This document shows, piece after piece, positions 8,258-17,220 of a stretch of 64,000 nucleotides of DNA. This DNA is from Saprospiraceae bacterium (GTDB lineage: Bacteria; Bacteroidota; Bacteroidia; Chitinophagales; Saprospiraceae), in the NCBI GenBank assembly GCA_016710265.1, contig JADJJL010000001.1, positions 806,001 through 870,000 on the forward strand, in the 5' to 3' direction. Position 1 is the stretch's first letter. Each line of letters opens with the position of its first letter. A program made the position numbers and the translations under genes. The notes beneath the pieces are model-generated. The model was not told where the DNA came from. It did no database searches and saw nothing but the letters and a program-made list of their open reading frames with translations.

Positions 8258-9895
8258 ATGATTAACCAAATGTCTAAAAAATTAATTTTCAGCTTTTTAT
8301 GCTCGATCACTGGCCTTGTCCATGCCCAAGAATCCCTCTTGGTTTTTGGAGGATTTCAGTCCAACGCCAATGTTTTTCTGAGGGATAGTTTGATTGGTGC
8401 GGCAGGAATTCCACAATACGACCATCAGATATTTGGGGCCGAAGCCTGGTTGGATTTAAATGCATCCTACGCAGGTTTTAATGCCGGTATCCGATTTGAC
8501 ATGTTTAACAATTCCAATTTATTAAACCCTTTAAGTTCTTATACTGATCAAGGCATTGGACGTTGGTTCATCAATAAGGAAATCAACAATCTTGATTTGA
8601 CCGTGGGATATATTTACGATCAGATAGGTTCCGGAATTATATACAGAGCGTTTGAAGAAAGAGCACAACTTTTGGACAATGGTTTATTGGGGGCCTCTGC
8701 AAAATACAGCTTCAATCCAAATTGGAGCGCAAAGGTATTTACCGGAAAGCAAAGAAATTTATTCACGGTTTACAATTCAATCGTAAAAGGTGCCATGCTC
8801 AATGGTTATTATGCGCCAAGTGATACAGCCAAATGGTCTATCGCACCAGGAATTGGATTTGTAAACAGAACGTATGGTGATGAAATTGTAGAAGACCTAG
8901 CCAATATTTCAGGAGGATATTTACCGGTAGATCAATTTATCCCAACCTACAATACCAATGCTTTTACCTTTTTCAATACTTTAAATGCAGGTCCTATCAG
9001 TTGGTATGCAGAAGCAGCTTTCAAACCAAAAGATGTGATCTATGATCCTCTGGCTATAAGATCACTTCCTAAAGGAGAAAGCAGTGTTGGGAAATACAGA
9101 GAAACTTCGGGAAGTGTTTTTTATACCAGCATTGGATATGCAGCACATAATTTTGGAATCACATTAGAAGGTAAGCGAACAGATGGATTTGATTTTAGAG
9201 CTGAACATCAATTGGCACTCAACAGAGGTCTCATCTCTTACATTCCTCCTATGGCCCGAATAAACACTTTTAGATTGACCTCCTATTATTTTCCAGCTAC
9301 CCAGTTTCTCAATGAAATGGCCTATCAAATTGATATCAAATATGGTTTGGGAGATCATTGGAATTTTTCATTTAATTTTTCTGATATCCGCGATTTAAAT
9401 TTTGAAAAAAAGTTTTATAAAGAATACAATGGAGAAGTCGTGTTTAAAGCCAATGATCAATGGCAGGCATCGCTTGGTTTGCAAAGACAAATTGTAAATG
9501 TCAATTTGTATTTTGGAAAAGCGGCAGAACCAGATGTTAAGACCATCACACCTTATGCTGAATTGCTTTATTATATCAATGATAAAACCAGTCTAAGAAT
9601 TGAAACTCAGTATATGCACAACAAACATGACATTGGTTCCTGGATTTATGGTTTGGCAGAATTGGGTATCAGTCCTCATTGGTTGTTTGAATTATCAGGA
9701 ATGTACAATACCTTTCATCCAAAAGATGGTAAAAAATTATTTTATCCCACTGCAGGTGTTGTATATAATTTTGGCAACAACAGACTCGGCTTACGATACG
9801 TTAAACAGATTCAGGGAATCGTATGTTCTGGAGGTATATGCAGGTTGGAACCAGCCTTCAGTGGATTTAGAGCTTCTATTACTTCTACTTTTTAA
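8258..9895 (+). CDS. Outer-membrane beta-barrel protein, DUF6029-like
   Basis: This 545-residue protein starts with a signal peptide ending at VHAQ|ES, then consists almost wholly of alternating beta-strands with aromatic girdles and ends in Phe (ASITSTF), as outer-membrane barrels do. The early GRWFINKEINNLDLTVGYIYDQIGSG region resembles DUF6029, a Bacteroidota barrel family of unknown role. ATG at 8258 is used; ATG at 8270 would give a cleaner signal peptide. The Omp28-like lipoprotein follows after 18 bases, which suggests joint expression. The family assignment is from memory and was not searched. Confidence 0.7.
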   Translation: MINQMSKKLIFSFLCSITGLVHAQESLLVFGGFQSNANVFLRDSLIGAAGIPQYDHQIFGAEAWLDLNASYAGFNAGIRFDMFNNSNLLNPLSSYTDQGIGRWFINKEINNLDLTVGYIYDQIGSGIIYRAFEERAQLLDNGLLGASAKYSFNPNWSAKVFTGKQRNLFTVYNSIVKGAMLNGYYAPSDTAKWSIAPGIGFVNRTYGDEIVEDLANISGGYLPVDQFIPTYNTNAFTFFNTLNAGPISWYAEAAFKPKDVIYDPLAIRSLPKGESSVGKYRETSGSVFYTSIGYAAHNFGITLEGKRTDGFDFRAEHQLALNRGLISYIPPMARINTFRLTSYYFPATQFLNEMAYQIDIKYGLGDHWNFSFNFSDIRDLNFEKKFYKEYNGEVVFKANDQWQASLGLQRQIVNVNLYFGKAAEPDVKTITPYAELLYYINDKTSLRIETQYMHNKHDIGSWIYGLAELGISPHWLFELSGMYNTFHPKDGKKLFYPTAGVVYNFGNNRLGLRYVKQIQGIVCSGGICRLEPAFSGFRASITSTF

Positions 9896-9913
9896 TTATT
9901 AAATTATTCGGTC

Positions 9914-10759
9914 ATGATTCATATTTCAATTAAAAAATATTTTCTTCCCATATCTTTTCTCTTCATCCTAATAGCTGCATGTTCAGATTGGGAACAACCA
10001 GTGGTCCTACCCAATCAAGGAGGAATTCAATCTAGCAGGGTTTTATTGGTAGAAGAATTTACAGGCGCTTCCTGTACCAATTGTCCCGCAGGAAATGCAG
10101 AACTTGTAAGCATCATCGATAAATATCCAAACAATGTAGTCGTCGTCGGAGTCCATTCCAATTTTCTTGGAAATCCCGCTGTGGCGGGTGAGCCTGATTT
10201 AAGGACAAAAGACGCCATGGATATTGAGACTTTTCTGGGAACATGGTTTGGTAAACCGGAAGCTGCATTTAATAGAAGAAAATTTCCAAATAAATCCAAT
10301 ATTCGCGTCAATCGACCGGATACCTGGATCACATTTGTGGAAGAAGAACTTATAAATGCCCATATTGCTGATCTTAAATTAAATATCACTTACGACAGTC
10401 TTTCTAGAAAAGTTAACATAACACTTGTTGCTACTGCTTTGGAAAACATCAATAAACCTTTGTTTGCACATGCCTTAATCACAGAATCTGAAATATTTGT
10501 GACTCAGCTCGACCTCACCGGTAAAATTCCAAACTATAGACACGAACACGTGTTGAGAAAGTTATTGACGCAAGTGGGTGGAGAAAAAATTGCAGACAGT
10601 CTTGCCAAAGGTCAATCAGCTTCCAAAAGTTTTGAATACACCCTTCCCGACGAAAATGTGCTTTGGGTCGCAAAACATTGCTCCGCTGTGGGATTTATTT
10701 CCTACGATTCCTCAGAAAAATATGTGCTGCAAGCAGCAGAGGGGAAGATTGTGAAGTGA
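9914..10759 (+). CDS. Omp28-related lipoprotein with thioredoxin-like CxxC
   Basis: This 281-residue protein has a lipoprotein signal ending IAAC (Cys23). The mature part begins with a thioredoxin-like domain carrying VEEFTGASCTNCPAGNAE, with Cys54 and Cys57, the hallmark of the Omp28/PG-type outer-membrane proteins. The C-terminal half is beta-rich. It lies directly downstream of the DUF6029 barrel and near the TlpA-like gene, so the three may form a disulfide-related envelope unit; that is inference from context. No hairpin terminator is visible after 10759. Confidence 0.82.
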   Translation: MIHISIKKYFLPISFLFILIAACSDWEQPVVLPNQGGIQSSRVLLVEEFTGASCTNCPAGNAELVSIIDKYPNNVVVVGVHSNFLGNPAVAGEPDLRTKDAMDIETFLGTWFGKPEAAFNRRKFPNKSNIRVNRPDTWITFVEEELINAHIADLKLNITYDSLSRKVNITLVATALENINKPLFAHALITESEIFVTQLDLTGKIPNYRHEHVLRKLLTQVGGEKIADSLAKGQSASKSFEYTLPDENVLWVAKHCSAVGFISYDSSEKYVLQAAEGKIVK

Positions 10760-10814
10760 GGGAATTTGTGAATTAAAATGTAAACGTATTTGTCTATTAA
10801 TAATAGTAAATAAG

Positions 10815-11987
10815 CTAATCCAGCTCATTTATTTCAAAACCGTCAAAATGGATCCATTTACTATTGGCAGCATCGTCATTCAAATTATTAATGTAGAGCT
10901 TAGATCCTAAAACAAAATAAAAATAAGAATTATAGGAAAAGTCAATAGGCAATAAATATTCTTGTAATAGCTCATTTTCTTGCGAAATCACCAGGATGGT
11001 TGTTTTTTTATCTAGTATAGAATTAAAAAGACCATCAGAATTTTTAAGTGGAATACCACTTCTGAAAAACCTTAAGTTGCATTTCTTATTAGTAATTGGA
11101 ATTACATTGTCATAAATTGGACTAAGGGTAATATTATCGATTCCTTGATTTATCGGAACTTCCATGCCAAACTCAAAATATTTTGAGCCAGAAGTATCTA
11201 AAACACTTAAAGGAAATTCCTTTTGCTGTATTTGAGCATTTTCTAGTTGAATTTTATAATAATTGTTTGTGACTAAAAATGAAATATAAATTTCATTTTC
11301 AATCTTACATATTTGATAAAGGAACCTATCTCCAAGGTATTTTTCTTGAAATAATATTGGATAATTAACTGGCAATATTTCAATCGTCGATGACGACAAT
11401 TTATACTTCGCTAGAATGGATTCATTCCAGAATTTTCTATCATGAATATATTCATCTCCGACCCCAACTCGCAAATATACCTCCCCTTTCACTTTATCAA
11501 AAACCAAATTTCCCAGTGGTTTAAAACTTGTAAATAATAAATGTGGCCACTCTCCATTTATTCGTTGATTAATTTTCAAGACATTTAAAATTCTATTCCT
11601 AGATATTAAAACAAGATGGGAATGAAATAATAATAACGTAGAATCACCACCAAGAAAACAAATATCTTCAAAATCATTTTTGTAAAGGACAGAATCCGGA
11701 AGATGCGCTTCAAAATTTAATTCAGAAGTGCTTGTATCTGAAATATTAACCAATTTAAAGACTAGTCTTTCTTCGACTTTATAAACATAGTAATTACTCT
11801 CTTCAATATTTTTTATACCATAAAAATTATAACCATCTAATGATCGCAAAATAATTCTATTATCCTTTTTTGAAAGCTGAATAAGATCTTTCTGTGCTTG
11901 AAGTTGAGTTGAGCACAATATATTTAACAAGATAATAAAAACAATAACTAATTCAATTTTTACATTCACTAAAGCTTTCAAAATCAA
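10815..11987 (-). CDS. Secreted protein of unknown function, beta-propeller-like
   Basis: This protein of up to 390 residues begins with a strongly hydrophobic segment ending in LQAQ|KD, a probable signal peptide. The rest is rich in short beta-strands with loops such as FLGGDSTLLLFHSH and RFLYQICKIENEIYIS, giving the look of a beta-propeller of the DUF4221 kind. No catalytic motif stands out. No ATG is available: TTG at 11987 or TTG at 11981 could be the start, with the most upstream -7-like element only two bases away. Its product is not recognised with confidence. Confidence 0.6.
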   Translation of the reverse strand: MILKALVNVKIELVIVFIILLNILCSTQLQAQKDLIQLSKKDNRIILRSLDGYNFYGIKNIEESNYYVYKVEERLVFKLVNISDTSTSELNFEAHLPDSVLYKNDFEDICFLGGDSTLLLFHSHLVLISRNRILNVLKINQRINGEWPHLLFTSFKPLGNLVFDKVKGEVYLRVGVGDEYIHDRKFWNESILAKYKLSSSTIEILPVNYPILFQEKYLGDRFLYQICKIENEIYISFLVTNNYYKIQLENAQIQQKEFPLSVLDTSGSKYFEFGMEVPINQGIDNITLSPIYDNVIPITNKKCNLRFFRSGIPLKNSDGLFNSILDKKTTILVISQENELLQEYLLPIDFSYNSYFYFVLGSKLYINNLNDDAANSKWIHFDGFEINELD

Positions 11988-11988
11988 T

Positions 11989-12014
11989 CAAATTTACTAA
12001 CAATTACAAATTTA
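11989..12014 (-). promoter_or_regulatory. Two tandem TAAATTTG -7 elements upstream of the secreted unknown
   Basis: On the minus strand TAAATTTG occurs twice, at 12014-12007 and 11996-11989, both exact matches to TAnnTTTG. The more upstream copy would leave a short leader before the TTG starts at 11987 or 11981. No convincing -33 TTTG sits at the usual distance. Confidence 0.4.
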
Positions 12015-12056
12015 GTTTGCTTTGATACTAAATATTGAAGTATAGCTAATACCAAT

Positions 12057-12086
12057 AAAAAAAGCCCCTGATTACTCAGAGGCTTT
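12057..12086 (-). terminator. Rho-independent terminator after the OmpA/Pal lipoprotein gene
   Basis: A stem of AAAGCC and CTGA pairs with TCAG and GGCTTT around a TTAC loop, with one C/A mismatch. On the minus strand it is followed by a run of seven T. It lies 27 bases after the end of the lipoprotein gene. Confidence 0.8.
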
Positions 12087-12112
12087 TCTTTAAATCAGTA
12101 TTTTACCTGCTA

Positions 12113-12856
12113 CTATTTCTTTTTAGAAAGTTCGTACAATTTGGCAACATCAGGAGAGATGATAAACTCAATCCTTCTGTCCATACTTACACCCTGTCCA
12201 GTTGGTTCGAAATTAGAACGACCGGCAGCGGTCAACTGTTCTGCATTTACTTTTTGGGACAATAAATATCTCACTACTTTGGTAGCTCTAAGAGTGGATA
12301 ACTCCAAATTGTCTTTGTAAGGTGCGTCCGATTTTACACCGGATTTATCAGCATGACCTTCTACCACCACGCTTATCGCAGGACTTTTCTTAAAGATGTC
12401 TGCTAAATTTTTAACCATTTTCTGACCATTGGAATTCAAGTTGGTAGAACCTTTAGAATACAATACTCGGTTTGGTAAAGACACATATAATTTGTCTCCC
12501 ACTTCCCTAACTTGTAGGTCTGTTCCATCTAAACCAGCAAAAGCTTTACGGATTTCGCCTTTGATTCTTTGGATTTCGTCATCTTTCGCTTTGTTCATTT
12601 TTTCCAAGTCGCCAACTTGTGATTTGAACTTGTTCATTTCACCATTGGCGGCACTGAGATCAGAATTCAATTTGGAAACTTGTTTTTCAAGATCCATTTT
12701 GGCTGTCTCGCAACCTGATAGTTTTGATTTTTGAGACTCTAGCATTTTTTGTAGACTCTCGTTTTCTGACTGTAAGGCTTTGTACTTTTTGGAGGATACG
12801 CAAGATCCCATGCCCAAAATCAAAGCAATAGATAAAACAAAAAATTTGGTTTTCAT
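12113..12856 (-). CDS. OmpA/Pal-family lipoprotein with coiled coil
   Basis: From ATG at 12856 the 247-residue protein has a lipobox LGMGSC (Cys18), then a heptad-rich coiled coil at about 25-95 (LQSENESLQKMLESQKSKL), then an OmpA peptidoglycan-binding domain at about 125-240 with VVVEGHADKSG and the ending DRRIEFII. It should tether the outer membrane to the cell wall. The frame is open upstream to 12964, but that part is not signal-like and overlaps ubiX and a TATATTTG promoter element. The domain order is common in Bacteroidota, where it is often annotated as an OmpA-family protein rather than true Pal. Confidence 0.88.
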   Translation of the reverse strand: MKTKFFVLSIALILGMGSCVSSKKYKALQSENESLQKMLESQKSKLSGCETAKMDLEKQVSKLNSDLSAANGEMNKFKSQVGDLEKMNKAKDDEIQRIKGEIRKAFAGLDGTDLQVREVGDKLYVSLPNRVLYSKGSTNLNSNGQKMVKNLADIFKKSPAISVVVEGHADKSGVKSDAPYKDNLELSTLRATKVVRYLLSQKVNAEQLTAAGRSNFEPTGQGVSMDRRIEFIISPDVAKLYELSKKK

Positions 12857-12899
12857 CTTTTTAAATATTGTTTTTTTAATAATTTGAATTATTTCGCCG

Positions 12900-12907
12900 C
12901 AAATATA
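12900..12907 (-). promoter_or_regulatory. -7 promoter element of the OmpA/Pal gene
   Basis: TATATTTG on the minus strand is an exact TAnnTTTG, 43 bases before the ATG at 12856. A TTTG lies 15 bases upstream, slightly closer than usual. Confidence 0.55.
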
Positions 12908-12926
12908 ATACAATTTGTGTTCCAAA

Positions 12927-13478
12927 TTACTTTCCCCAACGATAAGATTTACTATCCAGTCCACAAAGATCGATCACACGGTTGGTCACCGTAGACAAAA
13001 CCTCATCCAAGGACTGTGGATTGGAATAAAATGAAGGTATTGCAGGACAAACAATGCCACCTGCCAAGGTTATCATCCTCATATTCTCAATATGGATAAG
13101 GCTAAAAGGCGTTTCTCTGAGCACCAAAATTAACTTTTTGCGCTCTTTCAACATTACCTGAGCAGCCCTACTCATCAAATCATCTGCCAAACCCTGCGCT
13201 ACTTTGGCCAAAAAACCGGCGGAACATGGGCAAATTATTACAGCATCCCATCCTGCAGAACCCGAAGCAAATGGTGCAGAAAAATCCGCGACATCATAAT
13301 ACTTCAGAGGATATTGGTCCCACTTGATTTCAGGATTTTCCAAATTCCAATTGACCCTGGCATTTTGGCTAAAGACCAAACCCAGCTCTACATCCTTGAT
13401 TTGACTCAAAGATTCAATCAATATTTTAGCGTACCTGGACCCACTGGAACCTGAAACTCCTATGGCAATTTTCATCAT
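12927..13478 (-). CDS. ubiX: Flavin prenyltransferase UbiX
   Basis: This 183-residue protein begins MMKIAIGVSGSSGSRYA, the nucleotide-binding start of UbiX/Pad1 proteins, and has the central VIICPCSAGFLAKVAQGLADDL and the late RETPFSLIHIENM with MITLAGGIVCPAIPSFY. UbiX makes prenylated FMN for UbiD-type decarboxylases. Length is typical. It follows folC on the same strand after 13 bases and is probably co-transcribed. No ubiD gene lies in the window. Confidence 0.93.
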   Translation of the reverse strand: MMKIAIGVSGSSGSRYAKILIESLSQIKDVELGLVFSQNARVNWNLENPEIKWDQYPLKYYDVADFSAPFASGSAGWDAVIICPCSAGFLAKVAQGLADDLMSRAAQVMLKERKKLILVLRETPFSLIHIENMRMITLAGGIVCPAIPSFYSNPQSLDEVLSTVTNRVIDLCGLDSKSYRWGK

Positions 13479-13491
13479 CTATATCTTTTCA

Positions 13492-14742
13492 TTAAATCAC
13501 TTCTCCCACCACAAAGATACTTCCTATCACGACCACCAATTCAGATGATTTTGCCGAACGTTTTGCTGCAGCAAAAGCATTTCTAACTTTTTTATAGGAT
13601 TTGCCTTTTAGTAAAAAACCTGCAGCTTGATCTTTTAGCTGATTGGCGTCCAAGGCTCTGGGGATCGAAGCCTGGGTAAAATAATAAACAGCATGAATTG
13701 GCAACATCTGAAGAATTTTATCCAAAGATTTGTCCTTTACAAATCCACACACAATATGCACTTTTGAATAATTCTGGACATGCAGCCATTCAGTGAAAAA
13801 TCTCAAACCGTCTTCATTGTGGGCAGAATCAATTAAAAGATCATAATCTCCTTTCAAAAATTGCCATCGACCCATCATCTTGGTAATGCTTTGGGTATTT
13901 TGGAGCGCCTCTTTTAATTTGGGCATCGAAGGAATAAAATTTTTTCGCTTTGCAAATAAATAAAAGGCGGCAAGCGCAGTCCTTATATTTTCTATTTGAT
14001 AGGGTCCTAAAAGTGAAACCTCAAACTGAAATTGCCCTTCTTTGGTAAAAAAAGAATCTATCTCCGGTACTTGATCTGCATAAGAAAGTTTACTATGATG
14101 TAACTCTGCTGTATTTTTGAAAACTACTTTAGTTTCACTTTGATGTCTGCCAACTAAAACAGGAATTCCTTCTTTGATAATTCCTGCTTTTTCGGCAGCA
14201 ATTTTTTCCAAAGTATCTCCTAAAATATCAGTGTGGTCCCAGGAAATATTAGTAATCACACTGATCTCAGGAAGGATCACATTAGTGGAGTCTAATCTGC
14301 CACCCAGTCCAGTTTCGATCACTGCAAAATCGACCTTCTCAGCTTTAAAATAATCCAAAGCCATGGCAAAACTCATTTCAAAAAATGAAGGTTGGATCTG
14401 CTCAAATATTTCCATGTTTTCCTCTACAAACTTCACCACATATTTCTTGGAAATATACTCTCCATTTATTTTGATCCGCTCCCTAAAATCTTTGTAATGC
14501 GGTGAAGTATAAAGTCCCGTTTTATAACCATGACTTTGCAGCATCGCTGCCATTAAATGCGAAACAGATCCTTTACCATTGGTTCCGGCAATGTGAATAA
14601 ATTTTAATTCCTTTTCCGGATTTTTCAATTCTTTACATAAGGCCAAAATATTGTCCAGATCTTTTTTAAACGCACTCTTACCATCTCGCTGAAACATGGG
14701 GAGATGATCAAACATGTATTTTAAGGTCTCTTTATAATTCAC
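13492..14742 (-). CDS. folC: Dihydrofolate synthase / folylpolyglutamate synthase
   Basis: This 416-residue Mur-ligase-like enzyme adds glutamate to dihydropteroate and folates. The ATP loop is HIAGTNGKGSVSHLMAAML at about 50-68, followed by GLYTSPHYKDFRERIKI and ETGLGGRLDSTNV. DSAHNEDG, at about 312-319, marks the C-terminal domain. The start is GTG at 14742 (codons GTG AAT TAT AAA); no better ATG lies upstream. Length is normal. Confidence 0.94.
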   Translation of the reverse strand: MNYKETLKYMFDHLPMFQRDGKSAFKKDLDNILALCKELKNPEKELKFIHIAGTNGKGSVSHLMAAMLQSHGYKTGLYTSPHYKDFRERIKINGEYISKKYVVKFVEENMEIFEQIQPSFFEMSFAMALDYFKAEKVDFAVIETGLGGRLDSTNVILPEISVITNISWDHTDILGDTLEKIAAEKAGIIKEGIPVLVGRHQSETKVVFKNTAELHHSKLSYADQVPEIDSFFTKEGQFQFEVSLLGPYQIENIRTALAAFYLFAKRKNFIPSMPKLKEALQNTQSITKMMGRWQFLKGDYDLLIDSAHNEDGLRFFTEWLHVQNYSKVHIVCGFVKDKSLDKILQMLPIHAVYYFTQASIPRALDANQLKDQAAGFLLKGKSYKKVRNAFAAAKRSAKSSELVVVIGSIFVVGEVI

Positions 14743-14822
14743 AAATTTGTATTAATTATGTAGCGTAAAACTTAAATCAGTAGAGATATTTTTTCTGTCT
14801 TACAATCTTAGTTATTCCTTCA

Positions 14823-16931
14823 TTAATAGATTTTAATAATCTTTCCGAATTTAAATCCATCATTTGAATTCAATTTCCAAATGTACGTGCCCTGCGGCCA
14901 CAATTCAGTATTGATTTTTGCATTAGAAAGTGGGGTGCTATTATAAATTTGGCGACCATTAAAATCGTAAATTGTTATATTGGTCCAGTCGTTTGTTTCA
15001 GGCTGTAAACATATCCAACCATTGAAAGGATTGGGTATAATGAAGTCACTTGAGTTTTTAGGTTCAACGTCATTTGTTTGGGTAATGCAGGCATCATAGC
15101 GAACAATTCCACCATACTCACCAACAATCCAACCCAATTCTCTATTCACAAAATGAATTCCATACATGACCCTAATACCAATTGTGTCTTCTTTCCAGCT
15201 GGCTCCACCGTCATTTGTGTAACTGATTACTCCTCTTCCTGAGGTTACCCAACCAGTATTTTCATCGAAAAAATAAATTCCCTGAAGTGGCCTGTTTCCT
15301 TCATTTGGATTTACCTCTGTCCAAGTTTCACCCCTGTCCCTGGTTTTATAAAGTCTTCCACTCAAGGCACTAATCCAGGCATTTTGATGATCTATGACCT
15401 GTAAAAATGTAATGCTAGCGGGTACTCCGATGTAATGGTATGACCAACTCAATCCTCCATCTAATGTAGTAAGCACTGTCCCATTATCACCCCCAATCCA
15501 ACCATGTTGTGAATCATGGAACCGAACAAAATTGAAGTTTTCAATTGTTCCAATATGTATTTGTTTCCAATTTACTCCTCCATCTTCCGTTTTATAAACT
15601 ATCCCTTCTATTCCTACTGCCCATCCTGAAAGATTATTTATCATATTAATACTGCGCAAGCCATAAACAGAATCCAAATTACTGCCATACCAATTTCGCC
15701 CTCCATCATTGGTTTTAAAAACACCATTATAACCAATCACCCAACAATCTTTATCAGAGTAGGCGTGTAAATCGTAAATATAAGGAAATCTAAAAGTTGA
15801 GTCAACTTGGAGGGTTTGATGCTCCCATGAAAATCCTCCATTTTTTGTATGCAGGATGGTTCCATTTTCTCCAGCAGCCCAACCATTTATTTCATCCGAA
15901 AAGTCAATACAGTAAAGTCGTTCTCTGCTACCTTCACCTACTTGATGCCAGGAGCCGCCACCATCTTGTGTTTTATAAATTAATCCACCGTCACCGACAA
16001 TCCATCCATTTATTGAATCTGTAAAAGTGATGTCATTGATACGGTACATTCCTTTTAACAGAGTGTCTCTTCTCCAAGTCTGCGCACTGTCAATTGTTGA
16101 ATGAAGGGTCATAAATTTTTTGACAATCCAACCCTTTTCTTCATTTAAAAAATAAACATGATCAAAGCCAGCCAATTCCCAAGTTTGATGTGGACCTCCA
16201 TTAAATTTTTTCCAGGTCCTTCCACCATCTTTGGTTCTTATAGCTAGGTTGGATGAGTTGCTTACCATATAACCTGTAAGTGAATCCAAAAAATGAAAAT
16301 CTATGAAATCAGAAGGAAATCCCGTTTGAATTAGGTTCCAATTTTTACCTCCGTCTGTTGTTTTATAGAATTGATGTTTCCAGCTTAGAACCCAACCGTT
16401 GAGTGAATCTGAAAAATACATTTTTTGGAAATATCCTTCCATTTTAGTGGTATATTCTTCCCAATTCGCTCCTCCAGAATGTGTAATTAAAACATTCCCA
16501 TCTTCTTTCAATATCCATCCTAAGTTTCGGTTTATAAAATAGATTTTCTCAAAATTACCTGTTGAAGATAGATGTATTTCCTCCCAAGTTTCGCCTCCAA
16601 AATTGCTTTTAAATAATCGATCATTATAAATTGCAAAACCACATAATTCATCAACAAAACTATAATTAGTCCAGTACTTCGCTACAGGGGGGAATTGGAT
16701 AGCCCAGGTATTTCCACCATCTTTGGTGTGAAGATTGTAACGCTCACCCATTACCCAACCAGTATTTGAATTTACAAAATGTAGTTCATATAATTTACTA
16801 CCTTGAAGTTGTGGATGCTGCCAACTCCAACATTCTTCTGTCTTTAGGGGCTGGGAACTTAAATTATATATTATTATACAAAAACAAATAATGATAAGAT
16901 TCAGTTGAACTAATAAATTGTGAATATTCAT
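14823..16931 (-). CDS. YCF48-repeat protein exported by T9SS
   Basis: This 702-residue protein has an N-terminal hydrophobic signal (LNLIIICFCIIIYNL) and then about a dozen repeats of roughly 40-50 residues, each with a T-DGG-W motif (for example HTKDGGNTW, KTTDGGKNW, YTNDGGASW) alternating with F-D--NGW. This is the YCF48/BNR beta-propeller pattern. The final 80 residues, with IIPNPFNGWICLQ and GTYIWKLNSNDGFKFGKIIKIY, are a type A T9SS sorting domain. It is therefore probably delivered to the cell surface. The partner of the propellers is unknown; plant YCF48 homologues act in photosystem assembly, which is not relevant here. Confidence 0.87.
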   Translation of the reverse strand: MNIHNLLVQLNLIIICFCIIIYNLSSQPLKTEECWSWQHPQLQGSKLYELHFVNSNTGWVMGERYNLHTKDGGNTWAIQFPPVAKYWTNYSFVDELCGFAIYNDRLFKSNFGGETWEEIHLSSTGNFEKIYFINRNLGWILKEDGNVLITHSGGANWEEYTTKMEGYFQKMYFSDSLNGWVLSWKHQFYKTTDGGKNWNLIQTGFPSDFIDFHFLDSLTGYMVSNSSNLAIRTKDGGRTWKKFNGGPHQTWELAGFDHVYFLNEEKGWIVKKFMTLHSTIDSAQTWRRDTLLKGMYRINDITFTDSINGWIVGDGGLIYKTQDGGGSWHQVGEGSRERLYCIDFSDEINGWAAGENGTILHTKNGGFSWEHQTLQVDSTFRFPYIYDLHAYSDKDCWVIGYNGVFKTNDGGRNWYGSNLDSVYGLRSINMINNLSGWAVGIEGIVYKTEDGGVNWKQIHIGTIENFNFVRFHDSQHGWIGGDNGTVLTTLDGGLSWSYHYIGVPASITFLQVIDHQNAWISALSGRLYKTRDRGETWTEVNPNEGNRPLQGIYFFDENTGWVTSGRGVISYTNDGGASWKEDTIGIRVMYGIHFVNRELGWIVGEYGGIVRYDACITQTNDVEPKNSSDFIIPNPFNGWICLQPETNDWTNITIYDFNGRQIYNSTPLSNAKINTELWPQGTYIWKLNSNDGFKFGKIIKIY

Positions 16932-17220
16932 ATTATTGGCGAAGATAAGAAATACAATTAAATTAGAAAAGATTCAACTTATAATTCGTTATTTAGATGA
17001 TTTTTAAGAGGGCCTTCTACAAGTTCAACTTCTATTAAATCAATTTTGGTAAAAAGTAATGCATCATTCCACTTGAGCCCCATATTAGTTTAAATTCCCT
17101 ATCATTTTAGATTTCAACTCTTTGGTATGATTTTAAAAATCATTATAAATAATTATTCAGTATAACATCTCATTTTGCCCAACTTACCAACTTCGAATTA
17201 TAGAATAATAAGCCTAGCTG
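16932..17220. other. Intergenic region with a possible 34-codon minus-strand frame
   Basis: The 289 bases hold no gene of normal size. On the minus strand an ATG at 17083 opens a 34-codon frame ending at 16979, closed just upstream by a stop. It reads like protein (KIDLIEVELVEGPL) and may be a remnant of a lost gene or a small gene. No ribosome site is obvious. Confidence 0.25.
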
